A stretch of 64,000 bases of DNA. It comes from Sclerotinia nivalis (lineage: Eukaryota > Ascomycota > Leotiomycetes > Helotiales > Sclerotiniaceae). The DNA is taken from contig JAPEIS010000009.1 of the NCBI GenBank assembly GCA_029531795.1, forward strand, positions 372,001 through 436,000, in the 5' to 3' direction. This document shows, one piece after another, positions 59,104-64,000 of the stretch; position 1 is the first letter of the stretch, and each line of letters opens with the position of its first letter. Below the pieces are notes generated by a model. It did not search any database. It worked only from the letters and a program-made list of their open reading frames with translations, and was not told the origin of the DNA. Position numbers and translations under genes: made by a program.

Positions 59104-61301
59104 ATGAACGATCCAGGTCTCGATGAACCCATCTCCAACGATGCCGACGATGTAGAGAATCAGCACCGTGATGAGCGAGATGAAACTAAGGAAGATGAAG
59201 ATGCTTTCCTCAACCCAAGGTACGTGAAAGGGAGATCTCTGCAGATATTACCATTTACTCCAAAATAACGCACTTTACTAACAAACATTCCCCTAGTCGT
59301 TGGTGGTTTGCTAGTACCGCATTTCCTCTCATCGCCGGCACATTTGGACCTATGGCTTCAGCATTCAGTATTTGTGCATTAGTTGTACGTTGGAGAGTAT
59401 CGATACCACCAGGCGGAGTAGAAGAGCATGGAATTTACATCGATGATCCGAAATGGTATGCGCATCGTACACTTTTGTAGAAATTATGTTGACTTCGAAT
59501 CAGGTTGATTGGTATAAATGCAGCACAATTAGCAATAGCACTCATTTCGAATCTATTCCTACTTTTAAATATGGCAGAAAGAGTTCGGTTTTCGATTGCA
59601 CAACCTATTACGATTATAGGCTGGTACCTATCATCTTTTACATTAATTGGTTTGACAGCTTGTGCTTCTGGGCCGTTGATACTCCAACCACTTGCTGCTC
59701 ACGCCTATACACAGGCATTCTACTATGCGATATTTTCTGCCGGTCTTTACTTCTTGGTGGCTAGTTTAATGATGGTTACAGTATATGGAGCACATAAAGG
59801 ACATTATGCAAAGGAGTTTAAATTGACTATGAGTCAAAGAACTTTGATGTTACAAACGATCAGTTTTCTAGTATATTTACTTGCTGGTGCGGCAGTATTT
59901 GCTCATGTCGAATCATGGCAATATCTTGATGCTGTTTATTGGTGTGATTTTACACTTTTAACAGTTGGTATTGGAGATTATGCACCAATGACACATTTAG
60001 GAAGAAGTCTCTTGTTTCCCTTCGCAATCGGTGGTATCATCATTTTGGGTTTGGTTATTGGCTCGATTCGATCCTTGGTATTAGATCGTGGGAAGGTTAA
60101 ACTAGGAGCAAGAATGGTTGAAAAGGAACGAAGGCGTATTTTAAAGAAAACCCAGAAGAAAAATATCGAAATATTAAAGCCCAACGAAACAGGAGAGTCC
60201 GAGTCAAACAATACGCTCATCAATAATGATGGTCTTACGGAAAGAGAAAGACGTCAACAAGAATTCGAATTAATGAGACAAATTCAAGAAGAGGCAGCTA
60301 CCAAACGTCGTTGGACTTCTTTAATCATTTCTGGAACTACATGGTTTGTACTTTGGTTTGTTGGTGCAGCAATATTTCGAGTCACGGAGTATACACAAAA
60401 CTGGAGTTACTTCGAATCTCTTTACTTTTCTTACACATCTCTTCTAACCATCGGATATGGTGATTATTATCCACAATCCAATTCTGGAAAACCATTTTTT
60501 GTTTTCTGGTCTCTTCTCGCCGTTCCATCTCTCACAATTCTTATCAGCAATATGGGCGACACAATCATCAAGGGGATTCGTGATTTTACTCTTTGGATAG
60601 GAAATTCTACTATCTTACCTGGTGAAAAAGGAGTACGGCATTCTCTCAAAGAAACAATAAATAAGTTGACATTCGGAAAAATATTTGAAGTTTCTGAACT
60701 ACCTCCTGGTATTGAAGGAGCAGCAATCCCTCGCAATGCTGATAGAACAACTGGACATGAGTCGGCGAAAAATGATCCGGAGTCTGCAGCTCAGCGGGTT
60801 CAAGGTGGCCGAGTAGATATCGAAACTAATCGCGCTAGAAAACAAGCAGAGGAAAATGATAGGTTGCCTAAAAATCGACATGATTATCATTGTCTACTCA
60901 TCAAGGAAATCGGAAAAGTGATGAGACATCTTAATAGTTCCCCACCGAGAAAATACTCATTTGATGAATGGGCATGGTATCTCAAATTAATAGGAGATGA
61001 TGAAAGCGAGGCTGGCAATCATAGAAAGGCGGTTAGGAAACCGGAGGATGGGAAAGAGTTAGGGGGTGCGAAGGGGGAATGTGAGGATTCGGGGGAAAAG
61101 TGGAGTTGGGTGGGAAATAGAAGTCCGTTGATGGGGAATAAGGAGGAGAGTGAATGGGTTTTGGAGAGGTTGCATAGGACGTTGGAGAGGGAGTTGGAGG
61201 GGATAAGGAGGGAGGAGATGGAGAGGTGTGGTGAAGAGGATAGGAATGCTGTGCGGGGGAAGAGAAAGGTGGGAAAGGAGGGAGATAAATCGGAAGATTG
61301 A
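59104..61301 (+). CDS. TOK1: TOK1-type outward-rectifier two-pore K+ channel
   Basis: Exons 59104-59219, 59297-59455 and 59504-61301 with introns of 77 and 48 nt (both phase 2) give 690 residues, against 691 in yeast Tok1. After an acidic head the protein has eight predicted membrane segments in the TOK order (first near 42-66, three more before the first pore) and two pore loops: TVGIGD at about 245-250 and TIGYGD at about 407-412, both with intact selectivity filters. The segment LLAVPSLTILISNMGDT follows the second pore, as in the family. The long C-terminal tail is charged and ends GKEGDKSED. The protein is expected in the plasma membrane, letting K+ out on depolarisation and setting membrane potential. 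Intron-exon joins restore RWWF and DPKWLIG. Confidence 0.93.
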
Positions 61302-63877
61302 TTTCTGGGAGATGAATTGTAATTGTGGTTTGCATGGTATGGCGTTGGCAGAGTATAATACCACGTTTCAGTCCGCTGCAACTTGCTTGGGACTTCAAGC
61401 ATACTGGCGTTTGAGTATTGGGATACCCATTCTGCGTTCTACATTTTGAGGAGCTTTGCCTCGGTCTGTATAAAAGAAATATATTTATAAATAAAAAAAA
61501 CTTGATAATGAAGTGTACACATCTACTATCATGGCCTCCCAGACACTTTCTCAGAGTACCAACCTTTTGGCTCTTAATTTTTGTACTCTATACGCTTATC
61601 CCCATGCTATACTATTCTTCTACTATTATATGATAGAGGAAAGGGGTAAATGAAAGGGGGGGTTTATATATGTTTTTGAGAACAATAAAGGTGGGGAAAA
61701 GTAAATACAAGTGTAGAATGAGGATAGGGTTAAGAGAGATAGGGTAGAGAGAATGGATTTTACTTTTAGCTTTTGGGTTCGTACCCGATTACCTGAGTGG
61801 GCGCTAGGTATCTAGGTATTTAGAATATTTTTTTTCCAAAGGCAAGGTATCGGTATCTAGTGTTAAAAGCTTTTGTGATGTGTAACAGGAAGTTTTTCTT
61901 TCTCGTATATTGTGTTTGGAAAATATATGAGATTTGGGAAATTTGGTAATTGCATGTTAGGGTATGAGGGTATGAAATAGAGAAAAGTATCCTCAGAGAT
62001 TTCTGGTTGTCGGAGTTTGTTTTTGGTTTTGCTGTCTTTTTATCAATATTATTCATTATTCATTACCATTACCGTAACCCTCTTAAAATTATATCATCGA
62101 TAACATAAAAACTGTTAAATACACGCATGCTCTCATCCCCATCCCATGGAGCTTGCGGATAATTCGGGGGGGATCTAGGAGTAATGTTGTGCAGCTATTT
62201 TCACTCCTCGCTCCGGTTTGCGAAGTTCCTGGAGCTGTAACCCTAGTTTTCTGTTTGATTGTTTGAGGGAAATTTGGGTACTAGGGGAGGAATATATATG
62301 CTGGGGTTGAGGGGTACTGAAGGGTGGAGAGGCGATGGGTGAGTGGTGGGGTGGGTGTGGGTAGAGTTGATGTGAATATACGCAGTGAAGTCGACACAAT
62401 ATGGGTGAGGGAGAGCGAGGAGAGGAAGAGGGGAGTTAGAAGAGTGATAGTGAATTGTGCTGTGGTGTTAGGGAAATCTTACAGAAACTTTTACCGGAGT
62501 CTTTTGAAAGATGACAAGAAGAATTGAAGAGACTGTGTTATATAAGTCTTCATTCTACCCAGTTTCTTCTTCGCGAATCCTCATCATAAGCACAGCGTTC
62601 GGTTTTCAAGGACGGCTTACATGAGAAATATTCTTCTAGATAAGACCTGGACCTCAATTAACTTTCAACTTGGCATTGCAGGCCATTTGATGTATTGCTA
62701 TCAATTATAATTACATCTATTCACTCTCATTTCTCGTATTATTCTTGTCGCTCTCCAATCCAGTCACTTTTCCGCGCATTGTACACTACATTGGTAATAT
62801 CTCTAGCTTAGTAGGGTTGTTTTGCTAAATTAAGATACAAAATAGTAGGTAAGTTGCTTTGTGAGCCATGCTAGGGAAGTATCTCCTTGGGGGTTCTCAA
62901 GAAGTTGTGCTTTGCTCTTTGTAGTTTTTGAGATGGAGCTGGGGTGGGATTTTTATATGAAGGAGGTTTGGGATGGATTGGGAGATGGGAGGAATATAAA
63001 GGAGTGATATTAAAAAGTGAATCATAATTGTATTTGTTCCATTAATTCGCTCATACCCCCACACTAGGAATATACGTGGGAAAGAAACTCCCTGCAAATC
63101 GCTCCCATCCTCGAAACTGAAATCTTATTCAACTTACTGCTAAATAGCATATATAATTCTCTCTTCGCCCCTACCGGTTCCTCTTCAATATTTTACGATA
63201 CGCAACAGTTCAAAGGCTGATGGGGACAAATATCAATTGAAAGGTTCCTCTCCATTCATTGTTTCTAAGAATATCATATAATCAGATTTCGATGCTGTAT
63301 ACTTACATACGAGGAATTTTTGGAAAAGGGGCGGGGACCCTTGCTATCATCTGATTGCTGTTATTTATTTGTCATTTATGCAGTTTATGTTGTCTATTTG
63401 CCGTTAGCATTATTGTTCTCATATCTAGATAGTTACATTAATCATATTTTTGTCAATATTTTGCGACTGATTTCATCGCTCATCAGACTGTGAATTTATA
63501 TAGGAGCTTAACACAGCTAATCCTTGCCATGGGTAGTCGATCGCTGTTTCATAGTTTCTTGGTAAGCGTTCGAAGAAGGTAGATATGTTTAAGTAGCCTT
63601 GGGTATGGATTTCATTCTTATCTCCTTGAGTGCCTCGATACAGGACTGGTTGTATAGTGATTCTAATTTCCCACTAACTTTCGCCATAGTGAATACACAC
63701 ACCTCCTTACCAATCTTCCTGATGAAAATCTCTTGCTGTTTAGATAAAAATGCTTGAATCGTATGATGATTTTAGTAAAAGAATACCAAAAACCTGGAGA
63801 AAATTTCAGTGTGAAGTTAGTGAACCAATACATAAATCTATTTATTATTAACTCGATATTATGAAGTTTTTATCATC
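61302..63877. other. Intergenic region
   Basis: 2.6 kb of AT-rich sequence after the channel gene. Short frames on both strands lack domains. No RNA gene or clear repeat seen. Confidence 0.45.
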
Positions 63878-64000
63878 ATGGGTAAATATTTAAATAGTTT
63901 AATGAGGAAAAATCATTCCACTGTCTCTTTTGCTACTTCTCTTGTTGCTCAAGCTGACCATCCAATTGCTACTTCCCATACACGGTGATAGCACGATTAG
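63878..64000 (+). CDS. Possible first exon of a gene running off the right edge
   Basis: ATG at 63878 opens MGKYLNSLMRKNHSTVSFAT, continuing SLVAQADHPIATSHTR before TGA at 63986. The Ser/Ala/Arg-rich composition looks like a mitochondrial presequence. A donor-like GTGATAG at 63985 could splice out the stop. The window ends too soon to decide. Confidence 0.25.

Noticed and set aside
1..64000. CRISPR array or bacterial operon
   Set aside because: Pervasive spliceosomal introns and eukaryotic protein families; no spaced direct repeats of CRISPR type.

Overview
This 64 kb window is nuclear DNA of a filamentous ascomycete (Pezizomycotina). The evidence is many short GT-AG introns of 50-190 nt, a short LOV photoreceptor of the VIVID type, a Zn2Cys6 regulator, an RTA1-family membrane protein, a UstYa-family (DUF3328) protein, and AT-rich repeat islands with an excess of transitions that looks like RIP. 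A leotiomycete such as Botrytis or Sclerotinia would fit, but that is inference.

Layout. Positions 1-21.4 kb are gene-rich: the 3' end of an unknown gene, MED13 of the Mediator kinase module (-), the nucleolar WD40 protein ENP2/NOL10 (+), a single-pass membrane protein (-), a 1637-residue coiled-coil protein (+), a 60-residue mitochondrial ribosomal protein bL33m with a 13-nt first exon and a 685-nt intron (-), and a VIVID-like LOV protein (+). Positions 21.4-33.9 kb are AT-rich and repeat-rich. They hold nested MITEs, minisatellites, a TA-flanked MITE with a second copy at 52.6 kb, and an inverted pair of decayed retroelement-like fragments. Among these lie two small single-TM proteins of like architecture, a stand-alone chromodomain protein and a small secreted protein. 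Positions 33.9-52.2 kb hold a 2EXR protein, an RTA1-like transporter next to a UPC2-like Zn2Cys6 regulator, a gene-poor stretch with an RTA1-like remnant, a TLC-like membrane protein, and a divergent pair: a secreted Tyr/Gly repeat protein with two 18-nt microexons, and a UstYa-like protein. Positions 52.2-64 kb hold repeats, a tRNA-Leu(UAA) and a TOK1-type outward-rectifier K+ channel.

The two most striking items are these. (1) The tRNA-Leu(UAA) gene at 55573-55722 carries its usual 12-nt anticodon-loop intron and also a 56-nt GTAAGT...TACTAAT...AG segment in the D-loop. Removing that segment restores a canonical D-arm, so it looks like a spliceosomal intron inside a Pol III tRNA gene. (2) A secreted Tyr-rich repeat protein with dibasic sites faces a UstYa-family gene with both HxxHC motifs, which suggests a dikaritin-like RiPP precursor/oxidase pair. 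Both rest on reading the sequence alone.
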